Assembly: GCA_001599595.1 (NCBI GenBank)
Contig: BCHH01000004.1
Coordinates: forward strand, 1,071,997 to 1,135,996
From: Beverwykella pulmonaria
Taxonomy: Eukaryota; Ascomycota; Dothideomycetes; Pleosporales; Melanommataceae
Length of the DNA: 64,000 nt
Direction: 5' to 3'
This document shows positions 1 through 9,138 of the stretch, piece after piece. The notes beneath the pieces are model-generated. The model worked only from the letters and a program-made list of their open reading frames with translations, was not told the DNA's origin and did not search any database. Made by a program: the position numbers and the translations under genes. Every line of letters starts with the position of its first letter. The stretch's first letter is position 1.

Positions 1-1388
1 TTGAGCGTGAGTTCGGCGAGCAGGAGGCCGATGCGGAAGATGTGGACGCGTTTGCGGGACTCGAGGAAAGGGCGCGTCCAAGATGTTACACCCTCCCAGT
101 CCTTCAAGATCCAAGTCGTTTGAGAATCGCCAGGTGTAGAGGATAGCATGCATGTCCAACGACCAGTAGCATCGCGCCGCCAGCGTACGGTCGTGCTGTC
201 TAGATTGTTTAGCCACGGCGTGCCGAGGAGGCGGAGAGCGCCGTGGGCTATCCCGCAACAGAGGGCGACTTGGTCTTGCGGGTATAGTACCTGCTGGCAG
301 AGTGCGATTTGGGTTTGAGAGGAAATGATGGCTGCGAGCGGGTCCTTGAATTGCAGCGCCGCGAGCAAATTTGCCGGCGGGAGGGAGACCTGGAAGCCCG
401 AGGATGAAGATGTCGAGGGGAGGAGATAAGTTGGTTCTCTGTGGCCCAGCCCCAGTCCTACGTCTGAGTCTGTGTCTAGGTGCGAGCTTCGGAGGAGAGC
501 GGGGAGTGCCGATGACATGCTGGATTGCACGCGGCTGCTGTCGTTGACAGCCTTTATCTTAACCGGGTGAGTGAGGATGTCGTGGGCTTCTCCGTGCGGG
601 AGCGTGAGCAAAAATGCGAAGTCCCGTCTGTGGATCTGCGGGACGTGGAGCCCGATGTGGACGGCTTCCACGTCTACCTCGTCATACCCTAATTTGGATA
701 TAGAAGATAGGGAAGCACGGTGCAGCAGTTCGGCATCTTTGCGCGCCGACACGGCGTCGAGCAATTGATGCTGCACATCATCCAATCTCTCATCCCCATC
801 TCTTATCATAGCTTGCCGTCCTGGGGGTCGCCTGACCAACGGGGCAAAGATGTCCGGATGCTCGGCTTCGAGACACAGGTCCGAGAGCCGCTCCAGCGTG
901 CCGAGTTTGCGGTGCAGTCTTAGAAGCTGGAACTCCAATTCCGACGTTTGTCTCAGCGCGCTATACGTGAATCTACGTGCCCATGAGGGACGTTTGCGAA
1001 GGCGATTAAGACTGTCTATGACTACGTTGACGTCATATCCATCTCGATCGTGTTTTGGAGCGGCCCGCAGTGCACAACTGACCACTCCATCCACTTCTTC
1101 CTCGACTCTTTTCGCCACTTCATTGACGCTTTCAAGGCATCGAGAAATGCGCTCCCATCCAGTCCGTCCGAAGAGAACGTGCGTGTATATCACGGGTCTA
1201 CGGTCCTGGATGTCGTATTTGCGCTGCCAGGATTCGAGAGTGAGGGAAGCAGCGGTGACACCTTCTGTGAGGTCGGAGAGACGCGAGGATAGGAGAGGCC
1301 ATTTTGAGGTGTGGGCGGTGAAGTGCAAAAGGGTGGATGTGGTGGTGGTGAGGGTTGAGAGGATGGTTGGAATGGAAGGGGAAGCCAT
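1..1388 (-). CDS. DUF7580-like fungal protein, 3' end off window
   Basis: Reading the minus strand from the ATG at 1388 gives one uninterrupted frame of 462 codons that runs off the left edge, so the C-terminus is missing. The N-terminal 250 residues are helical and charged, with a region around residues 60-200 resembling the prion-inhibition/HeLo-like N-termini of such proteins. Near the end are the segments LCCGIAHGALRLLGTPWL and RIGLLLAELTL, which match the pattern of fungal DUF7580 proteins (a degenerate kinase-like fold). These proteins are mostly uncharacterised and some sit in NLR-like or heterokaryon-incompatibility contexts. No intron is needed. The upstream frame stays open to about 1500 but has no other ATG, so 1388 is the best start. 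Family membership is by eye; the function is unknown. Confidence 0.7.
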   Translation of the reverse strand, partial: MASPSIPTILSTLTTTTSTLLHFTAHTSKWPLLSSRLSDLTEGVTAASLTLESWQRKYDIQDRRPVIYTHVLFGRTGWERISRCLESVNEVAKRVEEEVDGVVSCALRAAPKHDRDGYDVNVVIDSLNRLRKRPSWARRFTYSALRQTSELEFQLLRLHRKLGTLERLSDLCLEAEHPDIFAPLVRRPPGRQAMIRDGDERLDDVQHQLLDAVSARKDAELLHRASLSSISKLGYDEVDVEAVHIGLHVPQIHRRDFAFLLTLPHGEAHDILTHPVKIKAVNDSSRVQSSMSSALPALLRSSHLDTDSDVGLGLGHREPTYLLPSTSSSSGFQVSLPPANLLAALQFKDPLAAIISSQTQIALCQQVLYPQDQVALCCGIAHGALRLLGTPWLNNLDSTTVRWRRDATGRWTCMLSSTPGDSQTTWILKDWEGVTSWTRPFLESRKRVHIFRIGLLLAELTL

Positions 1389-1926
1389 GAGTTGGCGCGG
1401 ATTGGACGGTTTAGCGAGAAAGGTTGTGAAGCGAATTCGACCTCGAAAATCGAGTCGTAAACCAGGCAGAGCAAAGAAGGAGTGTGCAGAGTAGTAAGGA
1501 AGAAGTATGAATTAGGGCAGAGTATGTACTATATTCCAGGCTCCAGGATTTACACACAGGTTTTTGGGGGCAAAGGGTGGTGGTACTCATGACACCACCA
1601 GCATTTCAATCATTTTGCCTTCTGAGGCTGAGAATTATCCGAGAATCAGCACGTTATCGTGTAGGGGTGTAGAGTGATTGGCCCCCAGGACGCCTGCCTG
1701 GCGTGCCAAATGCTGAACGGTCTGGAGCGCTCAGCCACTGGCCCCCAAGCAGTATAAACACCAAGTGGGTGTCGTGATGCCGATGCCTAATATAATTCTT
1801 TTAGTGTCGCACACAGGAATTTGTAAACATAGACTCCAGTGCTTATTCCCGACTGTCCTCACTTCTTCTCTTTCTCGCCCGTAACTGATTTGCAACCACC
1901 ATCATCCACATCCTCTCGTCGCCAAA
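1389..1926. other. intergenic, divergent promoter region
   Basis: This spacer separates the minus-strand DUF7580-like gene from the plus-strand gene at 1927. It contains two GGCCCCCA-type GC-rich words near 1680 and 1740 and a TATAAACA-like stretch near 1752, which could serve either promoter. I see no RNA gene or repeat of note. Confidence 0.4.
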
Positions 1927-2350
1927 ATGCCTCACCACTCCTCGGAGTTCCTGGACATACCCTCTCCTACCACTCCCAAATACCTACACCGCTCGCGCTC
2001 AGGCGGGTACACCGACTTCCTGGCCGACAAAGAAAAATGGGAGCGCCGCGACCGCGAAAAAGAGATGAAGAAATACCACGACTCGCGCCACACATCGTCA
2101 TCAACACATCAACACCATTCTTCGTCCGATCGCTTGTACGTCCCAACGTTTGATACCAGCCACCGCCGTGTGCGGTCCTATGATCAGATTGTTGAGAAGA
2201 AAGGAGAAGAGAATGATGATGCAAGGGGATATAGAGTGAGAGAGGAGCGGCCAAGACCGTACGACGGTGCTAGGTCTGGTGCCCGAGCAGGGGGTAGTGT
2301 GTCCCCTACGCGCATGAGTGAGATGCCGGTGCGCCGTACATCGGCAAAAT
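1927..2350 (+). CDS. 5' part of a split, disordered R/S/H-rich protein gene
   Basis: The ATG at 1927 opens a 150-codon frame closed by a stop at 2377-2379. The encoded N-terminus is highly polar (HRSRSGGYTDFL, DKEKWERRDREKEMKK, HQHHSSS) and continues to PVRRTSAK, after which the composition changes abruptly at a GTAAAT donor-like site at 2351. The phase left there (one base) matches an acceptor at 4189, where a similar basic, serine-rich reading frame resumes. I therefore infer one gene of about 409 codons with exons 1927-2350, 4190-4718 and 4780-5056, broken by 1.84 kb of repeats. If the insert is not spliced, this half makes only a truncated 150-aa protein. I recognise no family. Confidence 0.45.
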
Positions 2351-3379
2351 GTAAATTAGAATCTGGTTGTTGTGGTTAACCATGGTTAACCATGGTTAGC
2401 TAGGTTAGTGAGATTTGGTGGTTAGTGAGATTACGAGAGCCTCATTTGGCGGGTCGCGATTACCGTGATTAGCTGTGGTTACCACGAGCAATCTATACAG
2501 GTATCTGGTTACCCTGATTACCCAGGTTGACTTTATTTGTTATTATAGTATGTATCACTTTAGTAGCAAATTCTCTCCATTACAGAAAGGTTTGTATCAG
2601 GTTTTAGAGCTTTGTGTCAAAAACGTATATATTGTTCTATCACACATGCCACTTTAATCCACGCTCACCTTACATGAGCACCCAACGCCCCCAATGCCCC
2701 CTAATGCCCCCCAACGCCCAACACAACCATTGTTCAACGCTTGCTGTCCCCAGCAATTCCTGTCTGTTTAGGTTTAACTTTTGTCTAGGTGTATGCTTGC
2801 TGTGTAACACCTCATTAGCTGTGTTCCAAACAAGACGTGTTGTTTCTGCGGTCTCCTTAACTTACGTGCTCTATAATTGCCGCGTTTACCTAAGTGGTGT
2901 GCTTCTGCTGCGCGCCTGCCTTGTCATAAGAGGCTATTAGTAGCAGAGGATAAAGGTTCAATTAAATATCAGATACTACAGATACAATCTCAGGTGCGAT
3001 AAATTATCATACAAGACGTTGCGTAAGGAGCTTGACCAGAGGTCCTTCGCGTTCAAATAAATACTTAGCATGGTTCGTGCATCAGGGGTCTGGTTCGTGC
3101 GCGGGCTAAGCCTGGTTAGGACTCAGTTTAGTATTTCAGGTTAGGTTAGGTCAGCTAGTTGCCGAGCTCGTCGCACCGCAAGTCAGAATAGGATAATGTG
3201 CGCAAAGGGTATTAGTCAGTATTGTGCGCAAGTTCAGGTGTGTGACTCAGAAGTACTGTGCTGCAGAGTACAGTACTTGTCAGGACTGTTGTTCAGGACC
3301 GTTGTTCAGGACTGTTCAGGACTGTCGTTCGGGGCCGTCGTTCAGGACCATCATTTAGGATTGGTGTCGCGGTGGTTAC

Positions 3380-4070
3380 TGTGACACAGTGTCATCTTCT
3401 CCAAGGTCATACTCTCTAAGCCTGAATGATTTGAGACACAAACAAAAGGTTTCTACAATTTGTATAGTTTGTATATGGTTTGTATGTGTTATACGAGGTG
3501 AACACTTACTGGGTCCGGTCCGTACTAAGGCGGTGCGTAAGCGTAGGTGTCGTAGGATTATTCTGTGAGGTTCGAAGACGATGATATAAGACAGAGGGGT
3601 GGTAAATCCAATCAATAAATTGACTAACTAACTTGCTGTATCAATCTGGGTAAGAGACGAGTGAAGTTATTTGAGTTGACTACAAAGAGCAAACATAACA
3701 TAGGAAACTGTCCTCCTTATATATTTCCTCTTTGAACATAGAATCCCGAGTCTCCCATCTTGGCGGGATCTCTGGGATCCTTCGATTCTCCCAAGTTTCC
3801 CCTTCCTTGGCGGGATCTCTAGGATCCTTCGATTCTCCCGAGTTTCCTCTTCCTTGGCGGGATCTCTAGGATCCTTCGATTCTCCCGAGTTTCCTCTTCC
3901 TTGGCGGGATATCTTCTGTCACGTGCCTCGCTTACCTGCGCGAATCCTCGCTGTTCCTTTGCGCCCGCCTGCGCGCCGTACTGCGCCCGTTGACAGGGTT
4001 TTGGTTGTTCGTTGGCGGGGTTGGTTCCTCATCTGCAGCCCGCATCTGTGCAACTTCTTCGAACCGTAAC
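3380..4070 (-). mobile_element. possible solo LTR
   Basis: Read on the minus strand this segment starts TGTTACGGTTCG and ends TGTGTCACA, the TG...CA pattern of fungal retrotransposon LTRs, and has TATA-like AT-rich sequence in the middle. It contains the 47-bp tandem repeat. The five flanking bases (GTTAC on the left, GTATG on the right) do not match, so a target-site duplication is not shown and the call is weak. Confidence 0.25.
3760..3910 (+). repeat. 47-bp tandem repeat, three full copies plus a partial
   Basis: The word TTGGCGGGATCTCT recurs at 3760, 3807 and 3854 with an exact 47-bp period, and a partial fourth copy begins at 3901 (TTGGCGGGAT). Copies two and three are nearly identical and copy one differs at a few bases, so the array looks recent. 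Confidence 0.9.
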
Positions 4071-4189
4071 AGTATGGCTTGTATGGTTTGTATGGTTTGT
4101 ATGGTTAGTGTGGTAACCGGTGGTCAACCATGGTTAGTACATGGTTTGGAAAATTTAACCGAATTCCCGATGTAGGAGGACAGGAACAG

Positions 4190-5056
4190 GGTCACGAAAA
4201 AGAAGGCCAAGTATTAAAGTCCAGATACATCAAGACGACGCGCCTCGGTCAACAACAACAGAGCGGCACACGACTCCAAGGAAAAGCCCCGGTGCAAGTC
4301 CCAGGTCCCCATCCGCGCAGCCACAACTACTCTTCCTCTTCTCTTCGCTGCTGATCCGGCTTGCGGATATTGGTACCATTTGCGAACCCAATCTGCATGT
4401 TGAAGCTGCGAACCCGCGGGATTTGACGTTCGAGATCATCGCTGAGGAAGTCGAGGCTTCTACTTTTCAGCTGGGGATTTGGGGGCGTATGGTAAATGTG
4501 GAGCGTATGGAGAGAATTGATGTGACGAAGAGGAATATTGTAGAGGCAGCGGCGAGGATATTGGGTACGATTTTGGGACGGGTCGAGGAGTTGAGAGCGG
4601 CATGTAAGAGGGCAACACCGAGGGATTTGAAAATCAGGGCGATGCCAGAGATTGATGACGATGAAGAGTATGAAAGCTACGAGGATAGCGACGAAGACTA
4701 CGATGATTCAAATGACGGGTAAGATAAGATTTGCACAACTGAGGTGAATCAACTAGACAAATAGCTGACTAATAAGTAGGGCGGCAAATGATCCAACAGA
4801 ATCCTTAGGCTTCATCATACAGTGCCACCTAGACAGTATTCGGCTCCAGATTCAGATACTTTCGAGGATGACACGTTCGTTGCAAGAAGCAACACCGGAT
4901 GCTAAAGCCGAAGTTATGGCGGTAAGTGACCTCGTGACAGAGGTAGATAAATTCTTTGGATCGCCTGAGGCACTCGTTCGATATGGACTTGATCGAACGT
5001 TGTCTGGTAGAGAGGCTTTAGACGAGGCGAGATATGTGGCGGGATATAGTGGTTGA
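4190..5056 (+). CDS. 3' part of the split gene, two exons, acidic-tract protein
   Basis: The frame is open from 4159 and carries SPRSPSAQPQ followed by a helical, amphipathic segment and a strongly acidic tract (DDDEEYESYEDSDEDYDD) before a donor at 4719 (GTAAGA). A branch-like CTGACTAAT precedes the acceptor at 4778-4779, and exon 4780-5056 continues in phase to a TGA stop at 5054-5056, ending in a helical segment with the words VDKFFGSPEAL and EARYVAGYSG. There is no ATG between 4159 and the acidic region, which supports joining to the upstream half at 1927-2350. Coding quality is good in the 4420-5056 part. No family is recognised. It may be a functional spliced gene or a disrupted remnant. 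Confidence 0.5.
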
Positions 5057-5685
5057 GTCAAAGGTTGGAAGGGTTGAGATTTGAATCACTAAACCTAATC
5101 CTGCTCTTCACATGCATTCAAACATAGAATTAACTTCGTGAACACTTGGATTTCATATCTCCATAATATACCGGTAGTCTCCTGGGGCGATCCGCCGAGG
5201 TTGAAGGTAAACGTGTAGACACCCTCTTGCGCTCTGAATCTATAAATAGATGAACTGGGTCGCTCAAATAAGTAGACATAGCCGACTGACAAAGCCACCA
5301 GGCACTGTGGAGGTAGCTTTGGGAAAATGTATACGGAGTAAAGTCAAGAAGCGTGCAAGACACCTAAACGGCTCCTTGAATCGACTATACTTGGCATGGA
5401 GCTACCGGTAGCTCGGGAATATCGGATTTTGATCAATCTGGCTGATTAATGACCCCTTGCCTCGAACCCACAAAATAGTCTTAAGAAAGAGAAACTCGCG
5501 AAAGTAGCTTGCTATATGGAGATATCTGGGGGTGTTAGATTATAAATCGCCCTGTTGAATGCTGTACATGCTTCATACGTTCCTTGCAAACTTGTGGAAA
5601 GTTGAAAGGGAAAAATATATGTACCATTGCACCTGTGCCCATTATCCCCTACTCATCGATTGATCTTAATTGACTCTGTTCCATA
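5057..5685. other. intergenic
   Basis: This is AT-leaning spacer upstream of the dehydrogenase gene, with a TATAAATC word near 5540. The small frames here do not look coding and I see no repeat or RNA gene. Confidence 0.4.
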
Positions 5686-6773
5686 ATGGCGACTTCTTAC
5701 AATGAGAAAAGCACAGCCTCAGGCGTGGCATCCGACCTTGCCCCTCACATCGCGGGTAAAGTGGTCCTCACCACGGGCGTGAGTCCTAACGGTCTAGGAG
5801 CTCACTTCGTCGAAACAATCGCAAAGCACAAGCCCACTTTGCTCATCCTTGCTGGGCGCTCTGCAACAAAAGTGCAAGCCACTGCCGACAAGATCAAATC
5901 GGACCCGGCCAGCACCAATGTTGAGACCCGCGTCCTCATCCTCGATCTCGCCTCTCAAGCCCAGATCCGCGAAGCAGCCAAGGAGGTTCTTGCCTACCCA
6001 GAACCCCACATCGATGTCGTTGTGAACTCCGCAGGCATCATGGGCGGCCCCTACTCCACGACCGCAGACGGGATTGAATCACAGTTCGGCTCGAACCACA
6101 TCGGACATTTCCTCTTCACCAACCTCATCATGCCAAAAATCCTCGCTTCCAAATCCCCGCGGGTGGTGAATGTCAGCAGCAACGGCCATGCCCTAAGTCC
6201 GATCTGCTTCGACGATTACAATTTCCAGGGGGGGGAAACATACAACCAGTGGGATGCATATGGGCAGAGCAAGACCGCTAACGTCCTGTTCTCAAAGGGG
6301 TTGGCGGAGAAGTTGGGGGGCAAGGGTTTGAGGGCGTATAGTCTGCATCCCGGAGTGGTATTTGGTACTTCGTTGGCGGTCGGGCTGGGTGAGGAGGACT
6401 TTAAGGAACTGTGTAAGTGTGACACTGACTTGTGGCGTGTTCGAATTTGGTTCTGACGTGGGACACCGTAGCGGCGAAATGGGCGGCGCTTCCTTGGAAG
6501 GAAAATACCGAACTCACGTTTAAAACGATAGATGAGTGCGCGGCGACGCACGTGATTACGGCCTTTGATCCTAGACTCGACGGTAGGTTCAACCTTCGAG
6601 CACTTTTGAGAGATGTTTGGCTAACGAGCACCTTAGGCCATAATGGCGCCTATCTTGAAGATGGCGATCTGGCAAAGGAGGCCCTACTTCGGCCTACTGC
6701 AAGGAAGCCTGAAGACGTGGAGAAATTGTGGAAATTGAGCGAGGAATTGGTGGGAGAGAAGTTTGACTACTAA
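5686..6773 (+). CDS. short-chain dehydrogenase/reductase (retinol-dehydrogenase-like)
   Basis: Three exons (5686-6412, 6472-6582, 6637-6773) give a 324-aa NAD(P)-dependent oxidoreductase of the classical SDR superfamily. Visible family marks are the nucleotide-binding turn TTGVSPNGLGAH (residues about 28-40, a TGxxxGxG variant), DLAS at the acidic pocket, NSAGIMGG (the NAG-like motif), VNVSSNGH with the catalytic serine, and YGQSK supplying the YxxxK pair. Both introns have GTAAGT/GTAGGT donors and phases that fit. Length is normal for the WWOX/retinol-dehydrogenase-like branch common in fungi. The substrate cannot be read from sequence. The extra residues in the glycine-rich turn (SPN) are typical of fungal members. 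Confidence 0.9.
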
Positions 6774-6944
6774 AGATTAAGAGACGGGATATAGGGACGA
6801 AAACGTAGTCGGAAAAATTATATATTCAGTATCCATAATGAAGGTCTGATCGATTGTGATGAACTTGAGAAACTTTCTAGGGGTATCGTATGTATGTCCA
6901 ATTGTATAAGAATAGACGCCTTGCTATGCACTTTTTCGACAAAT

Positions 6945-7792
6945 TCATGCCCATTTCAAGCAGCGCGTGGCTTCATGTGCATCTTTGCACTCCAATCCGC
7001 AAATTCTCGCGCCACATTTTAAACACTTTATCTTCCCCCAATAACCACAATTATCGCAGAACTGTCTTTGTGGTGGACTGCTAGGAGTGGGCGGCGCGGC
7101 ATGCGATGCAGCATACGACAAGGGCGGTGCGGTGAGAAGAGCTTCAAGCTCGGCTGGCTTGAGAGGTGATGGCATGGAGCTGTCGATTGAGAGGAGAGAG
7201 TCAATTTGGGATGCAGGTTCTGCGCGGATTCCAAATGCAGGCGTTGCCAGTCCTGAAGAAATCGGGCCAGGTGTGGCTTCTGAGGGCGTTGGTGGCATCC
7301 CGGTCAAAGTGCTGGTTCTTCGAAGCGGTGCAGCGGATCGAGTACCCACAGCCACAGCCCTACTAGACGGAGGTGGAGGAGCCTGCTGCAGCTGTGCTAT
7401 TTCATCGTCCAACCAATGCTTGATTTGTCGCTGGTATTGTATGATTCTTCGCGCGTTCTGGGTCTTCGGTACAGCTACACGAACACCTCGTCAGCACATC
7501 ACAAACCCACACCCCAATAGTGGATAGAAAACGTACAGCTCTTCCCCGGCACAGGTATGCTCTGCTTTGGGTCATTGTCTCTTTCCAACTCGGCTATGCG
7601 CCGCGCAATAGCAGTCTGCTGTCTCGCCGAGAGCTCATTCTCGCCTCGTGGACCTCCAGGACGGGCAGCGGCGCGCTTTCGGTCTTTGGGGTTGATGGCG
7701 ACTTTGGAGGGATCGTAGCCGTTGTCGACGACGTAGGTCCAACCTGGCGCGGCGACAGAGGCGGAGTTGGGGAGAACTTCGACGTGTGGCAT
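6945..7792 (-). CDS. VPS71: SWR1-complex subunit VPS71/ZNHIT1-like HIT zinc-finger protein
   Basis: Two minus-strand exons (7792-7537 and 7474-6945) joined across a GTACGT...GTGTAG intron encode 261 aa. The C-terminus has a HIT-type zinc finger, CDNCGYWGKIKC followed by CGARIC, CKDAH and RC, spanning the last 35 residues. Across the splice junction lies the conserved K-T-x-N-x-R-x-I-x-x-x-R segment of the VPS71/ZNHIT1 N-domain (KTQNARRIIQYQRQIKHWLD). In yeast and animals this subunit helps the SWR1/SRCAP remodeller exchange H2A for H2A.Z. The middle is proline/alanine-rich and probably disordered. The gene is divergent from the thioesterase gene at 8004, about 210 bp away. Confidence 0.88.
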
Positions 7793-8003
7793 TGCGTTGG
7801 TGGAGGTGCGTCTATGCTAATTGGACATGGAGTTTGAGATTTGGGGGAGACATAGGTCACGTGCAGACGCGATGCCCATTGCCCGCATTGGATCTCAGGG
7901 AAGCGGGGTCTTCCAGTCCAAGATCATACCCAGTTTATGTAGAGTGCATCCTAGAATCTCACCATTCGCTCTAAAGCCTCTCATTGCCACTAGATCATTC
8001 ACC
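7793..8003. promoter_or_regulatory. shared divergent promoter, VPS71-like / thioesterase
   Basis: This 211-bp gap lies between two divergent start codons and must carry both promoters. It includes TCACGTGCA at about 7857. No clear TATA box is visible. Confidence 0.5.
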
Positions 8004-8796
8004 ATGTCCACGGAGAGGAAACCGCCAATTATCATCCCCGCGTCCACGCCTCCTCAAGACATCTCCAAGTCCGCTGCCTTCATATTCGTTCACGGACTAG
8101 GGGATGATGCTGCTGGGGTTCAAAGTTTGCTCTCCAACTTCCCATGTTGGACATCCTCTAAAACCCAATACAGACATCGCACAACAATTCCACGCCAACT
8201 CCAAGCTGCCACACATGTCATGGGTCCTTCCTAACGCGCTCGAGAACGGCGACGCCATGCAGACAGCTTGGTACATCCCAACCTCGCTCTTGCCATTCCC
8301 ATCATCGCGGCCTGAGCTCGACGATGAAGAGGATGAGGCGGGCATGAGGTACAGCATGACCTACCTGGTCTCACTGATTGACGATCTGGTTAAGAAAGGT
8401 GTGCCTGAGAAGAGGATTGTGCTGGGCGGCTTCTCGCAAGGTTGTGCCATGACACTTCTCACAGGATTGACTTCAAAGTATGCAGGGAAGCTGGGCGGTC
8501 TGATCGGATTGTCTGGTTACTTACCCTTGGCAGACAAGATTCTAGCATTGAGGGAGGAAACGGGAATATCTCGACATGTGGACGATGATGTTGAGGTGTT
8601 TCTGGCGAGAGGCATGAAGGACATGCTTGTTCCTAAGCGGCACTTTAGGATATGCTATGAGATGTTATTTGGGCTTGGGGTGAAGCAGAATAAGGTAGTC
8701 ATCAAGGAGTATGAAGGGCTGGCGCACTCAATAGGCGGTTTAGAGATGAGAGATATGTGCGAATGGTTGGAGAGAATTGTGCCTGCTCTGGAGTAG
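8004..8796 (+). CDS. acyl-protein thioesterase 1 (APT1-like serine hydrolase)
   Basis: Exons 8004-8124 and 8174-8796 give a 247-aa alpha/beta-hydrolase of the APT1/lysophospholipase family, which removes S-palmitoyl groups from proteins such as small GTPases and G-alpha. Visible motifs are IFVHGLGDDAAG (oxyanion region), GGFSQGCAM (nucleophile serine in GxSxG), GMKDMLVP (catalytic aspartate) and GLAHSIGG (catalytic histidine). The splice site was placed at GTTTGC because that junction restores the conserved NIAQQFH segment. The usual tryptophan after the HGLGD loop glycine reads as valine in this model. Length fits the family. It is cytosolic, with no signal peptide. Confidence 0.88.
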
Positions 8797-9138
8797 AATG
8801 AACGTTTTCAAATGTTCCAGGCTTTGAACAGTTGCACAAGCATCTACCGCGTGCCAAGAAGCGAGACTCCCTTGCTTGCAGAATTCACGATCCCCATTCT
8901 GCGGTTAACAGCGCGGTTAACAGCGCCTGCAGTGACTCTCCACAATTCCAGAAAAACAAGGATGTCGAGATGGTGCTGAGTTTTGCGATGCTCGAACCAT
9001 GGCGATGGCGACTCAGGGGTAGATAGCCGACTTGGCAGGATCTAAGGATGCTTGGATCAGCTCGCCTCCACCAACATTTCCTCCAGCTTCCGCTCTTAAC
9101 TCTCTTCATGTGCGTCTATACGCGTATAATAACCTAAA
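8797..9138. other. intergenic with a short direct repeat
   Basis: This is the spacer between the thioesterase and mannosidase genes. It contains a 12-bp unit GCGGTTAACAGC repeated twice from 8901. Nothing else stands out. Confidence 0.5.

Larger units (their letters stand above)
2351..4189. repeat. repeat-rich insert separating the two halves of one gene
   Basis: This non-coding stretch is full of short repeats: GGTTAACCATGGTTAACCATGG near 2376, GGTTAGGTTAGGTCAG near 3142, runs of AACGCCC/AATGCCCC near 2690-2720, tandem TTCAGGACTGT words near 3290-3350, a 47-bp tandem array at 3760-3910, and TATGGTTTG repeats near 4080-4115. The CCATGG/TTAACC words recur at both ends (near 2376 and near 4120-4140). 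No long credible ORF is present. It behaves like mobile or simple-sequence DNA that expanded an intron or disrupted a gene. Confidence 0.5.

Noticed and set aside
850..1494. 214-codon plus-strand frame
   Set aside because: It lies over the minus-strand DUF7580-like frame, which has better composition and family-like words; this is its antisense shadow.
2376..3160. Telomere-type repeat from GGTTAG words
   Set aside because: The words are irregular and scattered; no TTAGGG-type tandem array is present.
3760..3910. CRISPR-like array
   Set aside because: The repeats are directly tandem without unique spacers, and the genome is eukaryotic.
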